From Phaseolus vulgaris (taxonomy: Eukaryota; Streptophyta; Magnoliopsida; Fabales; Fabaceae): a DNA stretch of 64,000 bases. Below the pieces are notes generated by a model, which saw nothing but the letters and a program-made list of their open reading frames with translations, was not told the origin of the DNA and made no database searches. This document shows positions 34,480 through 44,941 of this stretch, piece after piece. The DNA is taken from positions 12,130,037 to 12,194,036 of the forward strand of contig NC_023754.2 in the NCBI RefSeq assembly GCF_000499845.2. The letters are read 5' to 3'. Position 1 is the stretch's first letter. Every line of letters begins with the position of its first letter. A program made the position numbers and the translations under genes.

Positions 34480-37391
34480 ATGGCAGATGATAAAGTTTCC
34501 CATTCAAAAACTGGTAGAGGACCTACAAGATTGAAGAATATGTTTAAGAAGATTAGTAAAGATGACAAAATACCTTTGTCTATTGATATCCACACTGGTG
34601 TGCCCACTGGGCAACATGCAAAGAAATATAGGAGTTATCTCGGAGTACTTTCTCGTGAAAGGATCTCTATCTTAACTCAGTCTTGGGATCACGTGACTGA
34701 CCACGAGAAAAACATGATTTGGCAAGATATTCTGGTATGTAACTGTTTTTACTTTGCTAAATCTAAAGTTCTTTTATACTTTGTTTTTGTTTATGAACTA
34801 ATTCTTTCAAACAATGTAGACACATTACAACATCCCGAATGTGGAAACCTTGAAAGCGAAGGTTCTTTCAGATGTGGGTGTCAAGTTTCGTCAGTTTAAA
34901 TCAAAATTGACAACAAATTATATATATGGGAAAAGGAAAGAAGAAAATCCTTGTGCAAAATATGCATCCATTGATGAAGAAACTTGGCAGCAGTTTGTCA
35001 ATATTCGACAAACTGAAAAATGGCAGGTTAGTATCACTTTTATATTTGAATATAGTTTATATTAACGTATTACTAAATTTTGAGTGTTATGATAGGAGGT
35101 TCGAAACAAAGCAAAAGCCAATCAGGCACATAATGATACCCCACACCTATTGTCTCGTGGTGGTTATAAGTTGCTAGAGCAGAGGATGCTTGAAGAAAAG
35201 ATTAAAGCACGTTCTACTTCCATTGAGGAAATGAATAGTGTAGATTCTTTAAGACCTCCATCCCCACCACTCCGACATGAGATGTGGAAGGGTGCCCGTA
35301 TAAACACATTAGGGACATGGAGTTCTAAGTCTACAGAAGAAACAGTTGAACGCATTGTAAGTTTGACAATTTCTTTTCAATGTGTTATTTTAAATTCTAT
35401 GTGTTATTTTAAATTCAATGTGTTGAAGTTTGTCAATTTCTTTTCATTTGTTTTAGGATTCTCTTAATGAGCAATCAACACAGGGGACTTTTAAACCATG
35501 TGGTCGCAATGATATTCTTAATGTTGCTCTCGGACGACCTGAACACCCTGGACGTGTTCGTGTAGCTGGATATGGGGTTGGGATTCGGTCATACTTTGGA
35601 CCTCCATCACACAGCAAGGAACAATTGTCCAATGAACCTAGCCAAGAGTATTTACTACAACTACGTGAGCAGTTAAAGGCTGAGGTAACTCAAGAGCTTA
35701 AAGAAAGCTTCATGGAGGAGTTTAGTGCGCGAATGGAAATGGAGTTCAAAAAGCGGTTGGAGGGTTTAGGACACTCACAGCAACCACCTACTATGGTAGA
35801 AGATGAACCACCTCCGCCTCCTATTAAGAAAGTCAGCACTAAAGGGAGTTGTTCGGCAGTTGATCTATCAGGGGATGACTTTGGCTCAACTAGCCAATGC
35901 GAATTATATGTTGAGTGTAATTCCTCAACCCGATTCGTTGCCTTGGGTAAGTGTTATGAAGGGGTCACAATGTTACACAATGTGCCTCTTTCTTCTAATT
36001 TGATGAAGGTCACGGTGGAGAAGGTCCTTTATGGTGATCTTGCAGTTCCTGTGCCGACATCAGAGGTGACAATTGTGGCAGAGGCATTACATACTTTCGT
36101 TGCCTGGCCTAGACATCTCGTCAGACCTATAGACTCTATGGTATATATTTGCACTAATACTAATACAATTATGATATATTACATTCTAACTAATTTAAGT
36201 ATTTTTTGTTTTGATGAGTAGCAGGAACCTAAGACAAATTTGCCTCTGGGAAAGAAGAAAATAGTCTCCATTGATGATCCTCTGGCGGCATTGGTGGAAG
36301 TTGCTACAGCTTTAGATACAACCGTCTTAGAAGTTCCATGGGATGCCAATGTTTTTGGAAGGCATAGTAATCTACCGTTGTACGTTCACATGTCTGATTT
36401 GTTGGACCTTGCATCCGGAGATCAAGAGATTAACATAACAGTTCTGCAATTATGGATGATGTAAGTTCAAATTTTAAATTCTTTATACTTTTGATTTATT
36501 AAATATACTAGTACTAACTTATTGAAATTTAGGTATCTTTCTGGATTATGCTTTGATGAGGGGAAACATAATATATATGGGTTTTTAGACCCTCAAATCA
36601 CTCAATCAATTGGAAACAAGAAGTCGGAAACACAAACATACATCACCACTGCCTTAAAGAATGGTGGAAAACACATTTATTTTGCTCCGTACATCCATGA
36701 GTAAGTTCTTATTTATTAAATAAGTTTTAATAAATTATTGAAATAAGAGAAACTAATTAACTGATTTGTTATACAGGCGTCATTGGCAACTATTGATCAT
36801 ATCTGTTCAAGATCATACCGCTGCATGGTTTTGCTCCTTGCATAAAAAACCTCCTGCCTATTTTAAAAACATTATAGATAGGTACGACAGTTTCATTTAA
36901 CATTTATTATTACTTATATATTATATAATGTTATGTATTCTAACATGAAATCTTATTATTTTAGTGCTTACTCTGGATATAATATGTTGTGTGGGAGGAG
37001 AACTTCAAACGCACAAAAACTCACTTGGATGTACCTTAAGGTATTTAAAGTATATTTGTTCACTTAATTTAATGTGTTTCACTCATTCATTTAATACATT
37101 TATTTTCACATGCAGTCCAACAGGCAACCTCAAAATTATGAGTGCGGTTATTATGTTATGCAGTGGATGTTGACTATTTTGCAAGCTGAAATTATGAAAG
37201 GTTGGGATAAGGTAATACCTCAATACAATAAACACTTTAAAATTTGAGATTTATTAATCATGCACTAATTCAAAATATTTCAAATGTCACAGTTGTTCAA
37301 CGACCAACACCCGCTAAATTTAGAAGCATTGGAGTATGTGAGAACAACATGGTCAAAGTATTTTGTAACCATGTATAACACTCTAGTATAG
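34480..37391 (+). CDS. Nested CACTA second gene: Transposase_24-like region plus Ulp1-like protease, ten exons
   Basis: Exons 34480-34734, 34820-35026, 35096-35356, 35457-36140, 36225-36460, 36533-36700, 36777-36881, 36965-37040, 37116-37211, 37293-37391. All junctions are GT-AG and the sum is 2187 bp (728 aa) without a stop. The order is as in the outer copy: RGPTRLKNMFKK, SYLGVLSRERISILTQSWDHV and SRGGYKLLEQ in the En/Spm-type region; an acidic/basic probable coiled coil in exon 4; then a Ulp1-like end with RHWQLLIIS, AWFCSLHKKP and YECGYYVMQWM. His and Cys of the C48 catalytic set are present; the position of the Asp is Cys. Five exon lengths (207, 236, 168, 105, 96) equal those of the outer copy. 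Function in transposition is inferred from its place in the element. Confidence 0.88.
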
Positions 37392-37669
37392 ATAAATCAT
37401 TACAATGACAAATTTTTTCATATATTACCAAACTTTTTTGTATTATGTTATAATTTGTTGTATGTAATTTTTATATTTAAATTATGATTTGAAATGTTTT
37501 TATTTTCTGGAATTGAAAACTTTATGCAGGTTATTTGAGATTTTTTAAAAAATAAAATTTTTTATTTTTTTTAAACAGTACATATAACGACAAGACAAAA
37601 AAGTTTCTTCTATCGAAAAAGGACATGCTTCTTTTGTTGAACTAAGTATAAATGGTTTGGTTAGATAAT

Positions 37670-38035
37670 TACCGCAGGGCATAGAGGGGGAGGTCATAAG
37701 CGTCTATACCGTCAAATTGATTTTCGACGGAATGAAAAAAACATATATGGTAGAATCGTAACCATAGAATATGGTTCCACTTGGAACCGTCTTTAAAAGG
37801 GACACTTATAACGACGGTTCCTACCGTCTTTGAAAGTCACGTAATTTTTTTTTTGAAAAAATAGAAACCACTTTTAACTACGGTTTTCACAACCGTCGTT
37901 ATAAGTCCATACCTTTTAACGACGGTTCCCAGAACCGTCGTTAAAAATCATATCTTTTAACGACGCCTGTAATAACGACGGTTCTGGAACCGTCTTTAAA
38001 TGTCGATTTTAACCGTCGTTAATTTACCTTTTTGT
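37670..38035. repeat. Nested CACTA right subterminal hairpin array
   Basis: Repeated AACGACGGTTCC/GGAACCGTCGTT and variants (CTTTTAACGACGG, AACCGTCTTTAAA) in facing pairs between about 37700 and 38030, ending at the terminal repeat at 38042. Confidence 0.88.
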
Positions 38036-38042
38036 ACTAGTG

Positions 38043-38807
38043 TAACTAAATATTTCACTTTTAAAATTAAAATTCTAGAACAAAGTTTAATACACTATAG
38101 AATTATAATTCCATAAAGATTAATATCATATTCATTTTTATTTAAGTAAAAGTAGTTTAAAGTGACAATTATAAAAAATAAATGATGCCAGGGAAAAAAA
38201 GAAAGATATGCAAAGAGAAAGTGCAAAAAATATAAATAATTACAAAAATAGAATTTATATATAATATAAATTTAAGAAAATAGAAATTATATAATACAAA
38301 AATTCAAAATACACACAAATATATAAATTATTAGTTATTAGTTATATACATTCCAAGTTATATTAGTTATTAATTAAATATATATTATAATACAGAAAAA
38401 TAAAAATTCAAAATATTAAATATGAATTCAAAATTTTAAATATAAATTCAAAATATTAAATAAATACAACACCAACCTTTAGGTTGATGGTGATCGGAGA
38501 CGTAGGCGAAGGCGGTGGCGGAAGCAGTGGCGGTGACGGAAGCAGTGGCGGTGGCGGAGCAGAAAAAACCAGAGAACCAATAGAACAGTAACCACCTATA
38601 TGCAGAAAACGAGTAAGGAAACGAAATGACAATGCCAAGGAAGTGAATAATGACAATGACAAAAACGAAAACGAAAACAAACGTTGAAGCAGAGAGAGCT
38701 GAAACTTACAATGCAAAGCGGAGACAGCTGAGAACGTTGAAACGAAGAGCGGAGAAGACGAAAGGGAAAGTGAAAACCAGTGGCGCGCTTCTATTTTTAG
38801 GGTAAAA
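38043..38807 (-). promoter_or_regulatory. Separated 5' region of the outer CACTA transposase
   Basis: This stretch belongs to the outer element and resumes after the nested insertion. It contains an AT-rich part and then a GC-richer island at about 38480-38560 with GGCGGTGGCGGAAGCAGTGG repeats, corresponding to the GC-rich 5' island of the nested element. On the minus strand it probably held the promoter and first untranslated exon. It now lies about 8 kb further from the transposase start than the ancestral arrangement. Confidence 0.6.
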
Positions 38808-39025
38808 TTGATTTACAAATGCGGTTCTAGGGTAAGACCGCATTTGTAAATCAATTAAAATGAATTACAACTGCGGTCATAGTAAAGACCGCATTTGTAA
38901 TTCATTTTAATTGATTTACAAATGCGGTCTTACCCTAGAACCGCATTTGTAAATCAATTTAATTACAAAAATGCCACCGCGTTTTTTACAAATGCGTTTA
39001 AACGCAAAGCCGCACTAAATAAATA
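38808..39025. repeat. Outer CACTA right subterminal hairpin array
   Basis: Motifs ATTTACAAATGCGGT and ACCGCATTTGTAAAT in three facing arrangements, the same motif as in the left array at 23255-23575. Confidence 0.9.
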
Positions 39026-39129
39026 GTCGTTGTTTTCAAATTTTGTACTAGTGTACATCATATAATTGCATTTTTAAAAAAAAATTTGTTATGCTTAGAC
39101 AAGTTGTGATATGATACATTTTCCCATAT

Positions 39130-39660
39130 TTAGACACAAACTGTAGAGGGGAGAACTCGAATCCAATGAGCTTTAATCACTACACCACACAAATTCTTTT
39201 GTCATATTATGATTTTTATTATACTTATTATTATTAATATCATTTATATTATTAAAATTATTATTATTATTAACATTAATAATATTATTAACTATTGTTA
39301 ATATTATTAATATTATAAATAATATAAAAATTATTAATATTATTAAAATTATTAATACTATTAAATATTATTAACATTATAAAAATTATTAACATTATTA
39401 AATATTATTAACATTATTAATATTATTAAATATTATTAATATTATAAACATTATAAATTTATTACTATTAAAAATATTATTAACTACTGTTAATAATATT
39501 AAATATTATTAATATTTTAAATATTATTAATATTAATATTAATATTATTATTACTAATAATATTATTAAATTATTAATATTAATATTAATAAAAATATTA
39601 ATATTAATATTAATATTATCACTAATATCAATATTATTATTATTGCAATTATTAAAAATA
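39130..39660 (-). repeat. tRNA-like repeat unit joined to an (ATT)n microsatellite, copy 1
   Basis: On the minus strand GGTGTAGTGATTAAAG followed by GGATTCGAGTT resembles pol III A and B boxes. On the plus strand the unit ends CAAATTCTTTTGTCATATTA and runs into about 430 bp of ATT/AATATT repeats (39222-39660). The same arrangement recurs twice at 41460-42215. It is probably a SINE or LINE tail family; I do not recognise a named family. Confidence 0.5.
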
Positions 39661-39661
39661 T

Positions 39662-39999
39662 TTAATCAAAATCCGTATCTAACGCTGACTTTACATACAG
39701 ATCTAAATCTGTATGTAAAAATTTGTATGTAATGCTGACTTTACATACGGATCAAAATTCGTATATAAAAATCTGTATGTAATGCTGACTTTACATACGA
39801 ATCCAAATTCGTATGAAAAAACCGTATGTAATGCTTACTTTACATACAGATCAAGATCCGTATGTAAAAATCTGTATGTAACGTCACTTTACATACGAAT
39901 TCAAATTCGTATATAAAATTCATATGTAATGTTCAATTTACATACGGATTTGAATCCGTATGTAATAATCGGTATGTAAAAAGTAAATTTCTTGTAGTG
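39662..39999. mobile_element. CACTA-like right terminus with subterminal repeats
   Basis: Ends AAATTTCTTGTAGTG (reverse complement CACTACAAGAAATTT). It is preceded by about five imperfect units of roughly 60 bp built on GCTGACTTTACATACGGATC and TCTGTATGTAA, which pair as hairpins. I could not find the left terminus; the ATT array intervenes. Likely a truncated non-autonomous element. Confidence 0.6.
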
Positions 40000-40264
40000 T
40001 ATTTTCATTTAAAATTTTCTTGAAGGCACTAGTTACCTTTTCCTTTCATTCATTAACCATAACTATATTATCTAAAATAATTTGCATTTTACTTTTAAGT
40101 TTTTGTAAGTTCCTATAAAAAAAATTATAAGAAAATAAACTTAATCATACAATTTTTTTAGTCAATAAAAATGATCGACATATAAGAATCTTTATTTACT
40201 TCATTTAATTAAGAATAAAATTTTAATTATTCTGCAATTTTTTTGTTTCGATACTGTAGTTGAT

Positions 40265-41400
40265 AGATACTTTCAACAAAACTTTACTTGGCAAATGGAA
40301 ATGGAGACTTGTATATCTTGAGAATGGTTTATGGAAAGATATTATTGCTTCTAAATATGGTTCTTAGAGGAATCTATCTGAATCTAGAAATTCAAAGCAT
40401 GCTTCTAGATGCTAGTGCGATTTAAACAAAGTGTGTGAGGATGGGCAAGGCACCAATTGGTTTGATTCTAATATGGAATGGGCAGTTGGGTCTGGTAAAA
40501 AAGTCAAGTTGTGGGAAGACGTTTGGGTTGATAATTGTTAATTGAAAGTCATATTCTCAAGGTTGTTTGATAACTCTCTCATCGTAGATAATTCCCTGTG
40601 TTTCTTTGGTAAATGGAATAGAGACAGTTGGGTTTGGGAATTCAAGTAGAGAAGAGAGTGGTTTAAATGGGAGAAGGCCCAAGTAGATGAATTTATGTTT
40701 GTGCCGGAAAGTTAAACCTTGAAATCAAGTAGGGAGGATAAATGATTATGGAGAGACCCACAACCTGTAAGTACTCTGTCAAATATGCATATGCAATCGT
40801 TTCTAATTATATCCCAAATGCAATTAAGGTTATGTATAGGGTTCTGGGTTTGTTAGTCCCACTATCGGCACAATGCTTTGTTTGGAGGGCATTGCAAAAT
40901 AGGATTGTCACAAAACAAAATCTAATTAGAACTTTGGTCCACCTTGCGGATTCATTGTGTGTTTTATGTGGGACAGAGGAGAAAATGTCTTCAGACCTTT
41001 TCTTAAGTTGTCATATTGCAAGCGTTTTTTGGAATTGTTGTAGTAAATGGATTGGGGTTAGATTTGTAAATCATTTTGCTTTGAAGAAACACTTAGAACA
41101 ATTTCATTGTTCTTGATTTAGCAAAGAATAATGCAATAAGTTGTGGAAAGGAGTGTGGGTATCCATCATCCGATACATTTGGAAACATAGGAATGAGATT
41201 GTGTTTAACCAAGCAAAAATGGATGCAAGTGAAATCTTCGCCCTGATCCAAATGTAGTCGTGGGCTTTGTCAAAAAACAAGGTCCCAATGACGTTGTTTT
41301 CTTTCTCCAACTGGGTCCAATGTCCAAATACTTGTATTAATATGATAACAAAACGTTAGATTTTGTGGGGATAGAGGGGTCAGTATGTATTGATAGATTT
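40265..41400 (+). pseudogene. LINE (L1-type) 3' remnant with zf-RVT region
   Basis: Broken frames give a typical plant LINE end: GKWKWRLVYLENGLWKDIIASKYG, then GSGKKVKLWEDVWVDN, then the zinc-binding reverse-transcriptase-associated region CFVWRALQNRIVTKQNLIR...CVLCG...LFLSCHIASVFW (about 40870-41040), and GVWVSIIRYIWKHRNEIVFNQ. Stops and frame changes occur throughout and the polymerase core is absent, so it is a dead 5'-truncated copy. Confidence 0.78.
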
Positions 41401-41454
41401 TTCTTTCATTTGTAGGGAAAAATGGTTTTAACGAACCCAAGCACCCAATTAATA

Positions 41455-42220
41455 TTGCAAGGAAAGCACGCAAAAGCCAGGATTCAAACCCAAGTTCTTC
41501 CGATAACCAGGGAAGGGCTAACCACTAGACTAAAGAAGTTCTTTGGTCATATTATCATTTTAATTATACTTATTATTATTAACATAATTTATACATATTA
41601 ATATTATATTAACATTATTATTAACATTATTATTAATATTATTATTATAATTAATATTATATTCATATTATTCATATTATTAATATTATTCATATTATTA
41701 ATAATATTCATATTATTAATATTATTACTATTATTATTATTATTAATATTATTATTATTAGTATTATTAATATTATTAATATTAATATTATTAATATTAT
41801 TAATATTATTAATATTATTAATATTATTAATATTATTAATATTATTAATATTATTAATATTATTATTATTAATATTATTAATATTATTATAAATATTATT
41901 ATAAATATTATTATAAATATTATAAATGTTATTAATATTATTATAAATGTTATTAATATTATTATAAATGTTATTAATATTATTATAAATGTTATTAATA
42001 TTATTATAAATATTATATTCATATTGTCAATATTAATATTATATTCATATTGTCAATATTAATATTGTTAATATTAATGTTGTTACTATTGTTAATAATA
42101 ATAAGTATAATAAAAATCATATTAATATTAAAGAATTTGCTTGGTATAGTGGTTAAATTTTCTTTGGGTTATTTAAAGGAACTTGGTTTCAAATTCCATT
42201 GTAGTGTGTTTTGTTCAATC
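41455..42220. repeat. Two facing tRNA-like units around an (ATT)n microsatellite
   Basis: At 41455-41575 the minus strand reads AGTCTAGTGGTTAG...GGGTTTGAATCC, and at 42130-42215 the plus strand reads TGGTATAGTGGTTAAA...GGTTTCAAATTCC, both resembling pol III A and B boxes. Between them lie about 540 bp of ATT/AATATT repeats. Because the units face away from the shared microsatellite, the locus is a large imperfect palindrome. The long isoleucine frame on the minus strand is the microsatellite. Confidence 0.6.
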
Positions 42221-42562
42221 ATGTGTTTTTTTTTTTTTAAATCGTTTGTATATCTTATAGAAACAAAATAAAACCACATAATCAATGTTACATATGTTAC
42301 ATGTAAGATAATCAATGTTGAATATAGTCTAATATTAACAATAATAATGGACACAAAACATGTAAGAATTGAATAATAATTTCAATTAATGAAGTGCCTT
42401 CTAACTTCAATTAATGAATCAACTTCTAAGACCTAAGTTCAAAGCATATTTAAATATGTATACCAGTTTAGGCTAAACTCACTAAAAAATTTAATTATAT
42501 CTATTTATTAAGAATTGAGAAAATATAAAATATTTTATTGATGTTTTACAATAAACTTTTGA

Positions 42563-43031
42563 CACTGAAAAAAAATTAAAAAACTCTATTATTTTGATGA
42601 GATTTTAGAATAAATATTTAGAATTTAACGAAGGTTTTAAAATAAACCTTTGGAAATTAACGAAGGTTAAAAGAATCTTCGTTATTTTATGGAGGTTTTA
42701 AAATAAACCTTTGTAAATTAACAAAGGTTAAAAAAACCTTCGTTATTTTGTGGAGGTTTTAAAATAAACCTTTGAAAATTAACGAAGGTTAAAAAAACCT
42801 CCGTTATTTTGCGGAGGTTTTAAAATAAACCTTTGGAAATTAATAAAGGTTAAAAAAACCTCTGTTATTTTACTGAGGTTTTGGAATAAACCTTTGGAAT
42901 TTAGCTAAGGTTAAAAAATCTTCGTTATTTTGTTGAGGTTTTAGAAAAAACCTTCATTAATTAAATCAATTCCTAAGATTATATTAACCTCCACTAAATA
43001 ACCTCTATTAAAACCTTTTTTTCTTGTAGTG
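42563..43031. mobile_element. Small non-autonomous CACTA element made of hairpin repeats
   Basis: The right end TTTTTTTCTTGTAGTG is a CACTA-type terminus and the left end CACTGAAAAAAAATT a decayed one. The flanking triplets differ (TGA and ATA), so the left edge is less certain. Between them some six units of about 60 bp carry AACGAAGGTT facing AACCTTCGTT, so each unit folds. Confidence 0.62.
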
Positions 43032-44308
43032 ATATCCTCTCTTCATTGCTCACATTCGAAGGAAACACAAATCCTAAGAATTATATTGACATAAAAATAT
43101 TTATTGAAGTTAATTTATGAATGAAGCTACTTTTTTAGCTAGAAAACTGTATAAAATATTATAGCATAATAGCTTTATACGTTTGCTGGCCTCCAAGAAG
43201 CAGGTGATAAGGAACAAAAATGTTCATGAGATAGAAGGACTTTGTAGGCACGCCATCAATGATTCACTAATTTGTCTCCTATTCAGTCTAAATCAACATT
43301 TCTCAATACAAGTTCCAAACAAATTGAAAATGTGACATCATAATAAAAGATCCTTTGTCCTTTCCTCATCACTCCAATAGATATTTAACATATAAATTAT
43401 TATTATATATTAGAGTAGTTGGAAACTTAAAACACTTGTAAAAGAGAAAAAAAAATGTATAAGAAAAAAAATCAATTTCTTTATAAACACTAAAATTACT
43501 TTACACCTAAATGAGTTTCCAGAAATACTCTTATAAAATTTCTCTGAATTCTTAGTTTTAACTTTTATATAAAAAAAAATTGATTTTAACTTTAGAAAGT
43601 TTTTTATTTTATTTTTATTTTTCTCTTGAAGATTCTGGAAAAAACTTGTCTAATCATAAAAAGTAATACTCTCGTGTTTTGTATATATGTTAATGAATGT
43701 ACTGTTATTCAATATAATTAAAAAAATGAACACAATATTAAGTAAGGAATGGTTTAAAAAGGGTGGAAATGGTTAGAACCTACTAGTAAAATGTGAAAGG
43801 GCTATGGTATTCAACATCATAAAATATTACTCATTTGAGTTGTGTTTAATCTCTTCAGAGCTGCAATAGATTATGAAAGCAACTGAATTTTGAGAATTTT
43901 TTCAATATGTTGAGATTTCATCTCCTGAACATCATTAGAAATCGATTGTGAGAATCATCAACATCACTGGTAATAATGGCCTTGTTGTTTGATGAAAACT
44001 GTAGTAGTACTTTATTAGGTTAACCCCAAACATGGTTCCATGCTTCATGCATGCTGAAGAAAATATAACTAACCAAACACAAAACATAAATATTTACCCT
44101 CATTGAAGATTAATCCATGGAAACATTAACAAACTCAAAGTAAAATCATTATGCATCAAAAAGCACTCAAGCACTGGCTATATATATATATATATATGTG
44201 TGTACAAAAAGAATATACTTAAGCATTCATATAATACAAGACAAGATTTACAAAAGTAACTCAAGAAACAACATAGTGCATGATCTTCCATGAAAGATAA
44301 ACATGTTT
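43032..44308. other. Non-coding DNA downstream of the VQ gene
   Basis: No further gene. Contains a TATATATATATA/TGTGTG microsatellite near 44178-44203 and, on the minus strand, the presumed 3' untranslated region of the VQ gene. Confidence 0.45.
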
Positions 44309-44830
44309 CTATAGTAGTCCTGACAACTCATAATCATATATGCTGACATCTGGTTGCACCATTTGTTCATAACAGCTGTACATGGGATTTTGCTCAACAT
44401 CAAACAGTAGTGACTCGAAATTCTGATATGCCAACAAATGGTCTATGTTGGCCACTGATTCCTGGAAGGCTAGGCCATCTAAGCTTAGCTGATTGCAAAC
44501 TTGGTTAAACTCTTCATTCATCAATGCATCATACAACTCTGGTGAGTTTGCATCAGGAGAAACTGATACATCATCACAACTAGTTTCAGGGTCCCCATGA
44601 GATTCAGTTCCAATAAAGGGGCAACTCTGAACCATGTTTGGTTCCAAAGGAGGGGGAGACAAAGTGGTGGGGCTTCCATTGCCAGTTAGCTCTTGAACTA
44701 ACTTCTTGAAGCTTGAGCTGTCAGTGATGTAGACCTTAGGTCGCAAAACCTTAATCAAACTCTTGAATTGATGTTTCTGAGGTTCATCCTTCGATATTTT
44801 CGGTGATGCTTGGCTTATTTTCCTTCCCAT
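44309..44830 (-). CDS. VQ-motif protein
   Basis: Single-exon frame of 173 aa from the ATG at 44830. The frame is also open upstream to 44941, but MGRKISQ is chosen because the preceding residues look like translated leader and VQ proteins are short and intronless. A basic N-terminus (KFKS/LRPKVYITDSS) precedes the VQ motif FKKLVQELTG at residues 41-50. Acidic and Ser/Pro-rich sequence follows, ending in YDYELSGLL. VQ proteins are small nuclear cofactors that bind WRKY transcription factors, often in defence or stress signalling; which WRKY is unknown. No transmembrane or signal segment is seen. The gene stands alone between transposon relics and looks intact. There is a TATATTTATA-like string about 85 bp upstream of the ATG on the minus strand. 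Confidence 0.88.
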   Translation of the reverse strand: MGRKISQASPKISKDEPQKHQFKSLIKVLRPKVYITDSSSFKKLVQELTGNGSPTTLSPPPLEPNMVQSCPFIGTESHGDPETSCDDVSVSPDANSPELYDALMNEEFNQVCNQLSLDGLAFQESVANIDHLLAYQNFESLLFDVEQNPMYSCYEQMVQPDVSIYDYELSGLL

Positions 44831-44941
44831 GGTGATGATTTCTATGTCTGTGCAACTGGAACTTTGTAATCTTCTACCACCTCTCGGAGGATACAAGGAA
44901 CTTAGGTATAAATATAGATTCTTGTAGTAGAAAATGTGCAT

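Larger units (their letters stand above)
30114..38042 (+). mobile_element. Nested CACTA (En/Spm) element with TAA target duplications
   Basis: The termini CACTAGTACAAAAA are identical for the first 14 bases at both ends. TAA flanks both sides (30111-30113 and 38043-38045). The element is 7929 bp and rightward: GC-rich 5' region, repeat-bearing leader, TNPD gene 31208-34396, second gene 34480-37391, then 3' hairpin array. Subterminal motifs are TTAACGACGGTT/AACCGTCGTTAA, different from those of the host element. Both genes are open throughout, so it may be autonomous. It is younger than the outer element, which it interrupts. Confidence 0.95.
23229..39053 (-). mobile_element. Outer CACTA (En/Spm) element, split by a nested CACTA element
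   Basis: The left end reads CACTAGTGCAGATAAG and the right end, reverse complemented, CACTAGTACAAAATTTG. TAC is duplicated on both sides (23226-23228 and 39054-39056). Subterminal arrays of the hairpin ACAAATGCGGTC/GACCGCATTTGT lie at both ends. The two genes of a plant CACTA element are on the minus strand: a TNPD-like transposase (26740-29940) and a ten-exon second gene (23736-26621). Removing the inner element (30114-38042 plus one TAA) leaves about 7.9 kb. All reading frames appear open, so protein-coding capacity is retained, although the insertion lies between promoter and transposase. Confidence 0.93.

Noticed and set aside
38456..38716. Minus-strand frame with a hydrophobic start and Pro-rich tail
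   Set aside because: It lies in the 5' region of the outer CACTA element, overlaps a GC-rich microrepeat and has no equivalent in the inner element.
39178..39196. CACTACACCACACAAATTC as the left end of the CACTA terminus at 39999
   Set aside because: The string belongs to the tRNA-like unit that recurs at 41520 and 42190 without the CACTA end, and the flanking triplets (AAT and TAT) differ.
41466..41525. A true tRNA gene on the minus strand
   Set aside because: A- and B-box-like strings are present but no acceptor stem or cloverleaf could be formed, and the unit is repeated with a microsatellite tail.
41708..42022. Long isoleucine-rich open frame
   Set aside because: It is a translation of the ATT/AATATT microsatellite.
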